A stretch of DNA of 50,777 bases, taken from contig NZ_KQ958147.1 in the NCBI RefSeq assembly GCF_001546855.1, forward strand, positions 1-50,777. Reading direction: 5' to 3'. Positions 17,556-26,855 of the stretch are shown here, in pieces (position 1 is the first letter of the stretch; every line of letters begins with the position of its first letter). Below the pieces are notes generated by a model that did no database searches, had not been told where the DNA came from, and saw only the letters and a program-made list of their open reading frames with translations. The stretch is from Megasphaera sp. MJR8396C. GTDB taxonomy: Bacteria; Bacillota; Negativicutes; Veillonellales; Megasphaeraceae. Position numbers and translations under genes: made by a program.

Positions 17556-18869
17556 ATGAATGAAGATGTAGTTAAAAAGATTTGCCAAGATGTTTCTGTC
17601 CCGAAAATGATTAAAGTCAGACAGCATTTCGTAGAGGATAATATTTCGCCTCAAGATATCCCCGCAGTTGTTCAGGATTGCTTAAAACGTGATGCGATTT
17701 CCTCGCAGATTAAGCCCGGCATGTCTATTGCCATTACCTGTGGCAGTCGGGGCGTTGCCAATATCAATATTATTATTAAAGCGGTCGTCGATTATGTGAA
17801 ATCATTAGGGGCCAATCCCTTTGTCTTTCCGGCAATGGGGAGCCATGGCGGAGCAACGGCAGAAGGTCAGCTTCAAATCGTAAACGGCTATGGGGTAACG
17901 GAAGAAGCGATGGGATGTCCTATCAAAGCTTCTATGGAAACGAAACAAATTGCGACTACCGACGATGGGCGTCCTGTATTTATTGACAAATATGCTTCGG
18001 AAGCAGACGGCATCATTTTAGTCGGGCGCATTAAAGCTCATACGCAGTTTGTAGGCCCCTATGAAAGCGGTCTTATGAAAATGGCTGTTATCGGTATGGG
18101 GAAACAGCACGGTGCAGAAGGTGTTCATGCACAGGGCTTTAAGAACATGGCCGCGAATATTCAGCGATATGGTAAGGCCATCTTGAAAAATGCACCCGTT
18201 ATTTGCGGTGTGGGTACTATTGAAAATGCGTATGATCAGACCTATAAGCTTGCAGCGCTTACACCGGAAGAAATTATTCAGCAAGAACCGGAATTGTTGA
18301 AAGAAGCTAAAAAAGTAATGGGCCATATTTTAATTGACAATGCAGATGTTTTGATCGTCGATCAAATTGGCAAAAACATTAGCGGTGATGGGATGGACCC
18401 GAATGTTTCCGGGACACTCCCGAAAGAAACAGGTGTCCCTCGCGGAGCAGACGGATCGGACCCGAAGATGGGGAATTTCCATGCTGATCGAGTTATTGTT
18501 TTGGATTTAACGGAAGAAACGCACGGCAACGGCAATGGCTTGGGGTTAGCCGACATCACTACGAAGCGCTGCGTGGATAAGGTTATTGATGAAATGGCAT
18601 ATCCGAATGCGATCACATCGACTCTGGTGGAAATGGTAAAACAACCACTTTGTGTAGCTAATGATAAATTAGCCATCCAGGTTGCTGTTAAAACTTGTGT
18701 CGGGGCGGATAAGCAGGCTCCCCGGATCATTCGGATAAAAAATACAATGGAAATTCAAGAAATTGAAGTATCGGAAGCACTGCTCCCGGAAGTCAAAGCA
18801 AATGAAAATCTGGAAATCATTGGAGAATTGGCTCCTATGCCTTTTGATGATAACGACAATTTATTTTAA
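17556..18869 (+). CDS. LarA/DUF2088-family protein, copy 2
   Basis: A 437-residue paralogue of the gene at 13158, the same length and without indels. By hand count 32 residues differ, mostly conservative and concentrated in the first 15 residues, between about 190 and 310, and at the C-terminus. The central His/Lys block is identical. Unlike copy 1 it is embedded in the operon, between the aldolase and a transporter. It may epimerise a stereoisomer of the sugar acid, or the pair may be dosage-related. AGGAGAAAGG lies upstream of the ATG. Confidence 0.8.
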   Translation: MNEDVVKKICQDVSVPKMIKVRQHFVEDNISPQDIPAVVQDCLKRDAISSQIKPGMSIAITCGSRGVANINIIIKAVVDYVKSLGANPFVFPAMGSHGGATAEGQLQIVNGYGVTEEAMGCPIKASMETKQIATTDDGRPVFIDKYASEADGIILVGRIKAHTQFVGPYESGLMKMAVIGMGKQHGAEGVHAQGFKNMAANIQRYGKAILKNAPVICGVGTIENAYDQTYKLAALTPEEIIQQEPELLKEAKKVMGHILIDNADVLIVDQIGKNISGDGMDPNVSGTLPKETGVPRGADGSDPKMGNFHADRVIVLDLTEETHGNGNGLGLADITTKRCVDKVIDEMAYPNAITSTLVEMVKQPLCVANDKLAIQVAVKTCVGADKQAPRIIRIKNTMEIQEIEVSEALLPEVKANENLEIIGELAPMPFDDNDNLF

Positions 18870-18887
18870 TCGATGGAAGGTGATCGT

Positions 18888-20159
18888 ATGACTGAAGTTC
18901 TGAATAAAATACCACAAAAACGCTGGGTGCGTATTATTCCGCCGACAATTTTAGTGTATATCTTTGGATTTATGGATCGGACGAATATCGGCTTTGCTAT
19001 GGCCGGGGGGATGAATGAAGCTTTACAAATGACAGCTACTCTTTCCGGTTTGGCTGCAGGGATTTTCTTTATTGGTTATATGATTTTACAGGTCCCCGGG
19101 GGCGCCTTAGCACAAGCCGGACATGCTAAGAAGTTTATCGCAGTTTCGATATTAGCTTGGAGCTTAATGTGCGTACTCCTGGGGTTTGTCGATACGGCGG
19201 CTCATTTGCTGATTCTACGTTTCTTAATTGGCGTTGCTGAAGGCGGGGTTTGGCCGGCCATTCTGGTTGTCATTAGCCATTGGTTCCCGGCAGACGAACG
19301 TGGCAGAGCAAATTCTTACTTCATTATGAATATTGCCATCGCCTCTATTATTACCGGGCCGATTTCCGGTTATTTGGTTACAGAGTATGGTTGGCGTTAC
19401 GTATTCATTGTAGAAGGTCTTGTTTCCTTCCTCTTGATCTTCGTATGGTGGCCCATGATCAGCGAACATCCTGCAGATGCTAAATGGATCTCTAAAGAAG
19501 AACGGGAATACTTAGAAGAAAAATTGTCCAAAGAACAAGCTGAATTAAATCAGGAAACAGGCAGTAAGGCTTCTTTGAAAACCATATTGGGCAGTCTTAA
19601 TATGTGGAAGTTAATTCTTATTTATTTCTGCTATCAAACTGGTATTTATGGTTTTGCTATGTGGCTGCCTACGATTCTCCGTAATTTGACCTCTTCCGGA
19701 ATGACCGGTATTGGGTTCCTTTCAACACTTCCTTATTTTGCATGTATTGCAGGTCTGTATATTTTTGGCCATTTGTCTGATAAGAGCGGGAACCGTAAAA
19801 AATATGTAGCCTTACCGTTGTTAGGGTTTGCTGCTTGCTTCTTAGCGTCTGCATTTTTACAAGAGTATACTTGGGTGTCCTTTGCCTTCCTTGTAGGCTG
19901 CGGCTTGTTTTTACAGTGTGCATCAGGTATCTTTTGGACGATTCCGACTATGCTGTTCCCTGCTAAGGTTGCCGGCGGAAGCCTGGGGATTATCAATGCC
20001 TTAGGCAATTTAGGCGGGTTTGTCGGTCCCTTTATCGTTGGCTGGCTTACAACACAATTTATGACTGTTTTCGCAGGGGTTTACTTTTTAGCGATCATGT
20101 TGTTATGCGGGTGCGTGATTACACTTACATTGCCTAAGAAAACTGAAGGGAAAGAATAG
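18888..20159 (+). CDS. MFS transporter, ACS family (sugar-acid/H+ symporter), first
   Basis: A 423-residue twelve-helix permease of the anion:cation symporter family, whose members include hexuronate, glucarate, galactonate and phthalate carriers. FMDRTNIGFAM in helix 1 is the family motif. AEGGVWPAILVVISHWFP (helix 4) and a central cytoplasmic loop with EREYLEEKLSKEQ follow. I start at ATG 18888, just after AAGGTGA; ATG 18873 is in frame but lacks a site. It follows the LarA-like gene by 18 bases. The substrate is inferred as the sugar acid handled by the operon. Confidence 0.88.
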   Translation: MTEVLNKIPQKRWVRIIPPTILVYIFGFMDRTNIGFAMAGGMNEALQMTATLSGLAAGIFFIGYMILQVPGGALAQAGHAKKFIAVSILAWSLMCVLLGFVDTAAHLLILRFLIGVAEGGVWPAILVVISHWFPADERGRANSYFIMNIAIASIITGPISGYLVTEYGWRYVFIVEGLVSFLLIFVWWPMISEHPADAKWISKEEREYLEEKLSKEQAELNQETGSKASLKTILGSLNMWKLILIYFCYQTGIYGFAMWLPTILRNLTSSGMTGIGFLSTLPYFACIAGLYIFGHLSDKSGNRKKYVALPLLGFAACFLASAFLQEYTWVSFAFLVGCGLFLQCASGIFWTIPTMLFPAKVAGGSLGIINALGNLGGFVGPFIVGWLTTQFMTVFAGVYFLAIMLLCGCVITLTLPKKTEGKE

Positions 20160-20187
20160 TTAATTCCAGTAATTATGAACTGTCGTT

Positions 20188-20240
20188 TACTATCTTGCAT
20201 TGGGATCTGCCTAATGCAAGATAGTAACATTTTATTTTTT
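20188..20240 (+). terminator. Hairpin between transporter and xylonate dehydratase genes
   Basis: Arms 20188-20202 and 20214-20228 pair perfectly over 15 bases around an 11-base loop, followed by a broken T tract. It may be a partial terminator that lowers expression of the downstream genes, or an mRNA-stabilising element. Confidence 0.65.
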
Positions 20241-20261
20241 ACAGAGTAGGAAAGGGTGAAT

Positions 20262-22238
20262 ATGATGTCTGTTTTAGATTTATATACAAATGAACCTAAA
20301 AATATATATGATATAAAAACGCATGCTGAAGGGCCGGTAGGAAAGCTGCCCCTCACTGAAGATATGTTAAAGTCATTGCCCAGCGGCAATATTTTTGGCA
20401 TGACGATCAACGCAGGGATGGGCTGGACGCCGGAAACCTTAGCGAATGGTGATGTTTTGATTTTAGGTACTCATGGCGGGATACATACCGCTGATGGCAA
20501 GACGATTGCCGTCGGTTTACACCAGGGGCATTTTGAATTAGATATTCAGATGAGTGAAGCTGCTGATGAGCTTAAAAATATGGGATTAGTTCCTCATGCT
20601 GCTTTCGTTACCGATCCTTGCGACGGTCGTTCTCAAGGGACGACCGGTATGTTTGACTCGCTGCCGTATAGAAATGATGCGGCTGTTGTTATGAAGCGGA
20701 TTATTCGCTCTATTCCTACCAGAAAAGCCGTTATTGGCGTGGCTTCTTGTGATAAGGGGCTGCCGGCGATGATGATGGCTTTGGCCAGTATGCATGATAT
20801 TCCTACCATTTTAATTCCCGGCGGGGCGACTTTGATGCCTCGACAAGGGGAGGATTTGGGTACTGTTCAAACCATTGGCGTCAGATATGCGAATGGAGAA
20901 CTTTCCTTTGAGGATGCTGTCCGGGTTGGCTGCAGTTCTTGTGCAAGTTCCGGCGGCGGGTGTCAATTCTTAGGCACAGCCGGAACGTCTCAGGTCATTG
21001 CAGAAGGTCTTGGCTTGGCATTGACTCATTCCGCTTTATCTCCGTCCGGAGAAGTGATCTGGAAGGATCTTGCCAGAAAGTCTGCCAAAGCGGTCATGGC
21101 CATGGAAAAAATGAATATTACAACCAAGGACGTTTTAACCGATAAGTCGATTGAAAATGCTATGGTCATTCATGCTGCTTTTGGCGGTTCTACGAATTTA
21201 CTCCTCCATCTTCCTGCTATTGCATTTGCTGCCGGTTGCAGACGACCGACCGTTGATGATTGGGCCCGTATAAACAAGGAAGTTCCTCGTTTAGTCAGTG
21301 TTTTACCCATGGGGCCTGTAAATTATCCTACGGTAGATGCTTTCTTGGCCGGTGGGGTTCCTGAGGTCATGCTGCATTTGCGCGAGCTTGGGTTATTGCA
21401 TGAAGACGTTATGACGGTTACCGGCAGTACGTTAGGTGAAAATCTTGATTGGTGGAAAGATTCTGAACGGAGAGCCTCTTGCAGAAAACAGCTCCAAGAA
21501 ATAGATAATTTAGATCCGGATGAAGTAATATTTTCTCCGGACCGGGCAAAAGCTAAGGGAATTGGTTCTACCGTTACTTTCCCTGTAGGAAATATTGCTC
21601 CGGAAGGGGCGGTTGTTAAATCGACTGCCATCGATCCCAGCGTTATTTCTCCGGATCATGTCTTTAGACATACCGCAAAGGTCAAGGTGTTTACATCCGA
21701 AAAAGCAGCGATTGCAGCTTTAAAGGAAAAAGGCAGAATCCAGGCAGGGGACATCATGGTCGTAATTGGCGGAGGTCCTTTGGGTACCGGTATGGAAGAA
21801 ACGTACCAGTTAACGTCAGCGTTAAAAAATCTTCCTTTTGGTAAACACGTTTCGCTTATTACCGATGCAAGGTTCTCCGGGGTATCTACCGGTGCTTGTT
21901 TTGGACATGTCGGTCCGGAAGCTTTAGCAGGCGGTCCTATTGGCAAATTGCAGGACGGTGATATTGTAGAGATTATTGTAGATACCGTTAAGCTGGAAGG
22001 CAGTCTGAATTTCATTGGGACAGAAGATCATCCCTTGTCATATGAAGAAGGTGCGGAAGTATTAGCTAAAAGAGCGACGAATTCCGGCGTACGTCCGGAT
22101 GAAGATCTTCCCGCAGATACTCGATTGTGGGCGGCGCTTCAGGATGTAAGCGGAGGTGCCTGGAATGGCGCTGTCTATGATGTGGATAAGATCATAGAAG
22201 TGTTAGAGGCCGGTAAAAAATACTTATCATCGAAATAG
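20262..22238 (+). CDS. D-xylonate dehydratase, YjhG/YagF type (IlvD/Edd family)
   Basis: A 658-residue enzyme matching the long YjhG/YagF branch of the IlvD/Edd family along its full length. I recognise the entry (YDIKTHAEGPVGKLPLT), FGMTINAGMGW, DPCDGRSQGTTGMFDSLPYR, VASCDKGLPAMMMALA, CASSGGGCQFLGTAGTSQ and HAAFGGSTNLLLHLPAIA. Cys120, Cys163 and Cys234 are the probable Fe-S ligands. The reaction is dehydration of D-xylonate to 2-keto-3-deoxy-D-xylonate; E. coli paralogues do this. The start is ATG 20262 or 20265 after GGAAAGGG. The operon context (DHDPS-type aldolase, ACS transporter, IclR regulator) resembles the E. coli yag/yjh loci. Confidence 0.93.
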   Translation: MMSVLDLYTNEPKNIYDIKTHAEGPVGKLPLTEDMLKSLPSGNIFGMTINAGMGWTPETLANGDVLILGTHGGIHTADGKTIAVGLHQGHFELDIQMSEAADELKNMGLVPHAAFVTDPCDGRSQGTTGMFDSLPYRNDAAVVMKRIIRSIPTRKAVIGVASCDKGLPAMMMALASMHDIPTILIPGGATLMPRQGEDLGTVQTIGVRYANGELSFEDAVRVGCSSCASSGGGCQFLGTAGTSQVIAEGLGLALTHSALSPSGEVIWKDLARKSAKAVMAMEKMNITTKDVLTDKSIENAMVIHAAFGGSTNLLLHLPAIAFAAGCRRPTVDDWARINKEVPRLVSVLPMGPVNYPTVDAFLAGGVPEVMLHLRELGLLHEDVMTVTGSTLGENLDWWKDSERRASCRKQLQEIDNLDPDEVIFSPDRAKAKGIGSTVTFPVGNIAPEGAVVKSTAIDPSVISPDHVFRHTAKVKVFTSEKAAIAALKEKGRIQAGDIMVVIGGGPLGTGMEETYQLTSALKNLPFGKHVSLITDARFSGVSTGACFGHVGPEALAGGPIGKLQDGDIVEIIVDTVKLEGSLNFIGTEDHPLSYEEGAEVLAKRATNSGVRPDEDLPADTRLWAALQDVSGGAWNGAVYDVDKIIEVLEAGKKYLSSK

Positions 22239-22262
22239 GATTAAAAAATCGAGGTGACTTAT

Positions 22263-23567
22263 GTGAAGACACTTAACGCACCGACAAGAGTCAGATGGAT
22301 GGTATTTTCATCCTTATTTGCTCTGTGTACTGTTAACTATATTGACAGAGCGGTTATTTCTATCTGTATGCCTGCCATTGAGGAAGAACTTCATTTTGGT
22401 CCGGAGTTGGTGGGGGTAATATTGAGCGCTTTCTTTTGGGGATATACTGTCATGCAAATCCCTTCAGGCTGGGTGGCCGATCGATTCGGGCCGGGAAAGA
22501 CAATTCTTGGTTCCGGTTTATTATGGGGGCTTTTTCAAGTCATTACCGGTTTTCTTCACAGCAGTACTGCCTTTATGGCTATTCGAGCCTTGTTGGGGGC
22601 CTCTGAAGCCCCCATCTATCCCGCCAGTACTAAACTGCAGTCCATTTGGCTTACTAAAAATGAACGAACCCGCGGCGCAGCCATTGTGGATGCGGGATCT
22701 CCCTTAGGGACCGCCATTGGAGGGCCTTTAATTGTGGCCTTTTTGTCTTGGTTTGGCGGTTGGCGGGGCGCTCTGGTTGGCGCCGGTATTCTGACTGCGT
22801 TAATCGTCCTTTTATGCTATCCTTTTGTGCATGCTACGCCTGAGTCTAGTGGGCGAATTAATGACGCAGAACGAGAGTACATTCAAAATGCTTTGAGAAA
22901 AGAATATGGAGAAGAGTCCGATAATCAAAGCAGAGGATCGCTCGGGTTAAGCCGATACTTAAAGAGTAAGACCTTCTGGGGCATGACTTTAGGCTTCGTC
23001 TGCTATGACTGTTTTTGGTATGGACTGATGACTTGGGGACCTATGTATCTCTCTCATGTGTTTAACGTTAATATTTTAAAGATAGGGATGTCGATTTTTA
23101 TCATCTTCGGCGTTGGCGTTATTGGAGAGTTATTTGGCGGGTTTTTAATCGATTATTTAAAGACCAAAGGGTTTGATCCAAACAAAGTTACTAAATGGAC
23201 CTTAGGTATTTTGGGACTCCTCATGGCTATTGCTATGTATTTTGTAAGTAATGCCGAATCCATTAATGAAGCAATTGGCTTCTTAGCATTTGCGATGTTT
23301 TGTGAACGTTGGATTGGCTGTACTTTTTGGAGTATGCCGGCTACCATATCGCAGCGAGATGATGTTGGTATTGTAGCTGGTGCGATGAATACCTTAGGGA
23401 ATGTTGGCGGTGCTATTGTTCCTATTTTAGTGGGAGTTATTGTAATGGCTACGGGAAATTATTACTGGGCTATTATATTATTTTTAGCATTTGCTTTAGG
23501 GGTAAGCGTTTTCCCGCTTATTATTAACCTGAATAAAAAAGTTGGTCAAGTAGGTATGACTCATTAA
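22263..23567 (+). CDS. MFS transporter, ACS family, second
   Basis: A 434-residue twelve-helix carrier with NYIDRAVISICMPAI in helix 1, SAFFWGYTVMQIPSGWVADR in helix 2 (the MFS loop 2-3 motif) and GASEAPIYPASTKLQSIWLT in helix 4. It is closer to the hexuronate/glucarate carriers (ExuT/GudP type) than the first copy is (impression, not measured). I start at GTG 22263 after GAGGTGA; an in-frame GTG at 22254 overlaps that site. It follows the xylonate dehydratase gene by 24 bases and is the last gene before a terminator. Confidence 0.88.
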   Translation: MKTLNAPTRVRWMVFSSLFALCTVNYIDRAVISICMPAIEEELHFGPELVGVILSAFFWGYTVMQIPSGWVADRFGPGKTILGSGLLWGLFQVITGFLHSSTAFMAIRALLGASEAPIYPASTKLQSIWLTKNERTRGAAIVDAGSPLGTAIGGPLIVAFLSWFGGWRGALVGAGILTALIVLLCYPFVHATPESSGRINDAEREYIQNALRKEYGEESDNQSRGSLGLSRYLKSKTFWGMTLGFVCYDCFWYGLMTWGPMYLSHVFNVNILKIGMSIFIIFGVGVIGELFGGFLIDYLKTKGFDPNKVTKWTLGILGLLMAIAMYFVSNAESINEAIGFLAFAMFCERWIGCTFWSMPATISQRDDVGIVAGAMNTLGNVGGAIVPILVGVIVMATGNYYWAIILFLAFALGVSVFPLIINLNKKVGQVGMTH

Positions 23568-23581
23568 AACTGCTTATACGG

Positions 23582-23621
23582 AGAAGGCTGTTCTTGATTT
23601 TAAGAACGGCCTTCTTTGTTT
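23582..23621 (+). terminator. Terminator of the uxaA-xylonate dehydratase operon
   Basis: AGAAGGCTGTTCTT and AAGAACGGCCTTCT pair around a six-base loop with one wobble, followed by TTGTTT. Confidence 0.85.
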
Positions 23622-23714
23622 ATCTATTTTATTCAAATAAAAAAATATGAAAAAATGCAATAAGTTCATAAAATAACTAAATCCTTGCGCATAAAGCATA
23701 TATAGGTTTTTATA

Positions 23715-23744
23715 TTGACATATATATCGAATATATAGTATATT
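23715..23744 (+). promoter_or_regulatory. Promoter of the ilvD-glcD-hpaI operon
   Basis: A consensus TTGACA is followed after 18 bases by TATATT, about 57 bases before the first gene. Confidence 0.65.
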
Positions 23745-23762
23745 AAGTACATAATTCGGATA

Positions 23763-23787
23763 TACGATAAAAAACGTATTTAAGAAC
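23763..23787 (+). promoter_or_regulatory. Candidate operator (ACGWATWTAAG motif), site 2
   Basis: ACGTATTTAAGAAC (23774-23787) is preceded by ATACG, forming an imperfect inverted repeat ATACG...CGTAT. It lies between the -10 box and the start codon. Confidence 0.4.
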
Positions 23788-23800
23788 TGAGGAAAATAGC

Positions 23801-25483
23801 ATGGAAAGAAGTAAACAGATTTTAGAAGGTTTGAATAATCAGTATTATCGCGCAACATACAAGTCGATGGGGTTTTCTACGGATGACTTAAAGCGACCCG
23901 TTATTGGGATTGCGAATGCTTGGAGTGAATGTGTCCCCGGTCATTTTAATCTTCGACAAGTAGCTCAACGAGTAAAGGATGGTATTTATCGTGCAGGCGG
24001 AACTCCGGTAGAGTTTGGTGTTATCGGCGGGTGCGACGGTTTTGCTCAAGGGCATGACGGCATGCATTATATTTTGCCGTCTCGTGAACTCATCGCTAAT
24101 TCCGTTGAATCTATGGCGCAAATTAATTTGTTTGATGGGTTAGTACTGCTCGGTTCATGCGACAAAATTGTCCCGGGGATGCTGATGGCAGCGGCTCGCT
24201 TGGATATTCCCTGTATTTTGCTTCCAGGAGGTCCTATGGAAGGCGGGATCGTATTTGATGGACGGAAATCAGACCAGACATCGAGTGCCGAAGCTTTGGG
24301 GATGTTAAGCGCCAAAAAAATTACAGAAGAAGAGTATACTTCGTTGGAAGATTTATCTTGCCCGACTTGCGGTTCCTGTTCTTATTTAGGTACTGCCAAT
24401 ACAATGTGTTCCTTATCTGAAGCTTTGGGGATGACTGTTCCCGATGGCGGCATTATTCCTGCATATTCGGCAGCCAGATTGGCTGTTGCTGAACATACCG
24501 GCATAAAAATTATGGAACTGGTTGAGAAACATATTACGGCACGGCAGATTATTACTGACGGCAGCATCCGGAATGCGATTAAGATTTGTTTAGCGATGAG
24601 CGGAAGTACCAATGCAGTCATGCATTTAACGGCCATTGCCAATGAAGCCGAACTCGATATCGATGTACTCAAGGAATTCGATGAATTGTCTAGAAAGACA
24701 CCGCAATTAGCTAAAATTAATCCTGCTTCGGAATATAATATGATTGATTTTTATCGGGCTGGCGGGGTCAGTAAATTATTAGATGAAATGCAGTCTTTCA
24801 TTGATACGGATGTGATGACTGTTACGGGGCAGACCGTTATGGACAATATCAAAACTCATCGGTATCCATACCCCTTCGATGAACGGGTTATCCGACCCCT
24901 GAAATCTCCGTTTGGATATGAAGGTGGGGTTGCCGTATTGAGAGGCAATTTAGCTCCGGATACGGGCATTACAAAACCGGGTGCGTTCGATAAATCTTTG
25001 CGGCATTTTAAAGGAACTGCCATTTGCTTTGACTCGGAAGAGGCTGCAGAAAAAGCTATTTTGGAAGGACAGGTTCATGACGGCCATGTCGTCGTTATTC
25101 GTTATGAAGGTCCTAAAGGCGGACCGGGAATGCGGGAAATGTTTAAGGCCATGAAGTACCTCTATGGTCGAGGCTTAGCCAAAACGACAGCTTTAATTAC
25201 GGATGGTCGTTTTAGCGGTACGAATAATGGCTGCTTCGTTGGTCATATTTCACCGGAAGCTGCTGAAGGAGGACCGATTGCCATTGTAAAAGATGGAGAT
25301 CTTATTGAAATTGATGTAGATAATAGAAGCTTGACTTTGCATGTAAGTGAAGAAGAAATTACGAACAGACTGAACCAGTGGCAGCGGCCTGCACCTAAAT
25401 TTACAAAGGGCTATTTAGGCTTATATTGCAAGCTGGCATCCTCGGGATCGAAAGGTGCTGTCATGAATTATGATAAATTATAA
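23801..25483 (+). CDS. IlvD/Edd-family sugar-acid dehydratase (second)
   Basis: A 560-residue dehydratase of the dihydroxy-acid dehydratase family. Cys44 (SECVPG), Cys120 (GSCDKIVPG) and Cys193 (CPTCGSC) are spaced like the [2Fe-2S] ligands of L-arabinonate dehydratase. MSGSTNAVMHLTAIANEA and ITDGRFSGTNNGCFVGH are intact. It is possibly an aldonate dehydratase, not biosynthetic IlvD, because no branched-chain amino-acid genes are nearby and the neighbours are catabolic; the exact substrate (arabinonate, gluconate or another) cannot be fixed. The start ATG has only a weak GAGGAAAAT site upstream. Confidence 0.88.
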   Translation: MERSKQILEGLNNQYYRATYKSMGFSTDDLKRPVIGIANAWSECVPGHFNLRQVAQRVKDGIYRAGGTPVEFGVIGGCDGFAQGHDGMHYILPSRELIANSVESMAQINLFDGLVLLGSCDKIVPGMLMAAARLDIPCILLPGGPMEGGIVFDGRKSDQTSSAEALGMLSAKKITEEEYTSLEDLSCPTCGSCSYLGTANTMCSLSEALGMTVPDGGIIPAYSAARLAVAEHTGIKIMELVEKHITARQIITDGSIRNAIKICLAMSGSTNAVMHLTAIANEAELDIDVLKEFDELSRKTPQLAKINPASEYNMIDFYRAGGVSKLLDEMQSFIDTDVMTVTGQTVMDNIKTHRYPYPFDERVIRPLKSPFGYEGGVAVLRGNLAPDTGITKPGAFDKSLRHFKGTAICFDSEEAAEKAILEGQVHDGHVVVIRYEGPKGGPGMREMFKAMKYLYGRGLAKTTALITDGRFSGTNNGCFVGHISPEAAEGGPIAIVKDGDLIEIDVDNRSLTLHVSEEEITNRLNQWQRPAPKFTKGYLGLYCKLASSGSKGAVMNYDKL

Positions 25484-25529
25484 GATCGGTTAAGTGGCTA
25501 CATTGTTCGTTTTATAAGGAGGATACGTC

Positions 25530-26822
25530 ATGGAAGAATTTAAGGCAAGTGTATTTAGAAAAGTAACAATACGGTTAATTCCATTCTTAATTTTAGCTTA
25601 TTTATTAAACTATATTGACCGTGTTAACTTAGGCTTTGCCGCATTACAAATGAACCGAGATTTGGGCTTGACTGCGACGACTTTTGGTTATGGTGCAGGG
25701 ATTCTCTTTATCGGTTATTTCCTTTTTGGTGTCCCCAGTAATATGGGGCTGCAGAAATATGGAGCGAGAACTTGGTTAGGCTTACTCTTATCTGTATGGG
25801 GCTGTATCGTTGTAGGGATGGCTTTTATCACTAATGTTACAGAATTCTTGGTTGTCCGGTTTTTACTGGGGGCTGTAGAAGCTGGTTTCTTCCCCGGGGT
25901 TATTTTTTATTTAACAAAATGGTTCCCTTCTGAATATCGAGCTTCGATCACGTCTCGATTCATGTTTGCTCAGCCGCTGGCCTTGATGATTGGGTCTGCT
26001 GTGTCTGGATGGCTTTTAACTTTTGACGGGATGATGAATGTTGCCGGTTGGCAGTGGATGTTTATCCTCGAAGGGATTCCGACCATTATCGTTGGCTTTA
26101 TTGCCTTCTATTACTTGACGGATAATCCAATGAAGGCCAACTGGCTGACAACAGAAGAAAAAGACTTTTTAAATGGTGAATTAGAGCGTGAAGCCCAGCA
26201 AATCGAAGCGAAAGAAAAGGTTTCGATGTGGAAAGCAATGCTGAATATCAAAGTCTGGATCTTGGGTATTATTTATGTTTCGCAGGTCATCGGTGTCTAC
26301 GGCGTAAATATGTGGCTTCCGCAAATTGTTAAATCGTATAGTTCAGATCTTTCTACGACTGCAATCGGCTTTATCAGTGCCGTACCTTTTGTTGTCGCTG
26401 CCATTGGCATGTTGGCCATCGGCTGGAGTTCAGACAAACACTTAGAACGTAAGTGGCATATGATTGGTGCCATGGTTCTTGCCGGCGGCTGCCTGGTTCT
26501 GTGCGGTATCTTACAAGGCAGTTTGGCTGTTACGATTGCACTTATTTCTATTAGTGCCATCGGTTTCTATGGTTGTATGCCCGTCTTTTGGACGATTCCT
26601 ACGAGCTTTTTGGTTGGTGGCGCAGCTGCAACGGGTATCGCCTTTATCAATGCTGTCGGTAACTTGGGCGGTTTTATTGCTCCGATTACGATTGGCTGGT
26701 TGAAGGACTACACAGGAAGCTTTACCAGCGGTTTATATTTCATGGGTGCTATCGTCTTGGTAGGCTGCATCTTATCGTTGATCCTTTTTGCGGCATTCCA
26801 TCGTGAAGGCGAAGCCAAATGA
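25530..26822 (+). CDS. MFS transporter, ACS family, third
   Basis: A 430-residue twelve-helix symporter with NYIDRVNLGFAALQM in helix 1, LFGVPSNMGLQKYGAR after helix 2 and AVEAGFFPGVIFYLTKWFP in helix 4, close to the tartrate/phthalate/nicotinate branch of the family. It follows the second dehydratase gene by 46 bases and has AAGGAGG before the ATG. Its substrate is probably the acid dehydrated by that enzyme. Confidence 0.88.
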   Translation: MEEFKASVFRKVTIRLIPFLILAYLLNYIDRVNLGFAALQMNRDLGLTATTFGYGAGILFIGYFLFGVPSNMGLQKYGARTWLGLLLSVWGCIVVGMAFITNVTEFLVVRFLLGAVEAGFFPGVIFYLTKWFPSEYRASITSRFMFAQPLALMIGSAVSGWLLTFDGMMNVAGWQWMFILEGIPTIIVGFIAFYYLTDNPMKANWLTTEEKDFLNGELEREAQQIEAKEKVSMWKAMLNIKVWILGIIYVSQVIGVYGVNMWLPQIVKSYSSDLSTTAIGFISAVPFVVAAIGMLAIGWSSDKHLERKWHMIGAMVLAGGCLVLCGILQGSLAVTIALISISAIGFYGCMPVFWTIPTSFLVGGAAATGIAFINAVGNLGGFIAPITIGWLKDYTGSFTSGLYFMGAIVLVGCILSLILFAAFHREGEAK

Positions 26823-26855
26823 TCTTCTTAAGAAATGTTGGGAGTGTGTATCGTT

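Noticed and set aside
23801-25483. Biosynthetic dihydroxy-acid dehydratase (ilvD)
   Set aside because: No branched-chain amino-acid genes nearby; it is in an operon with a carrier, an oxidase and an aldolase.
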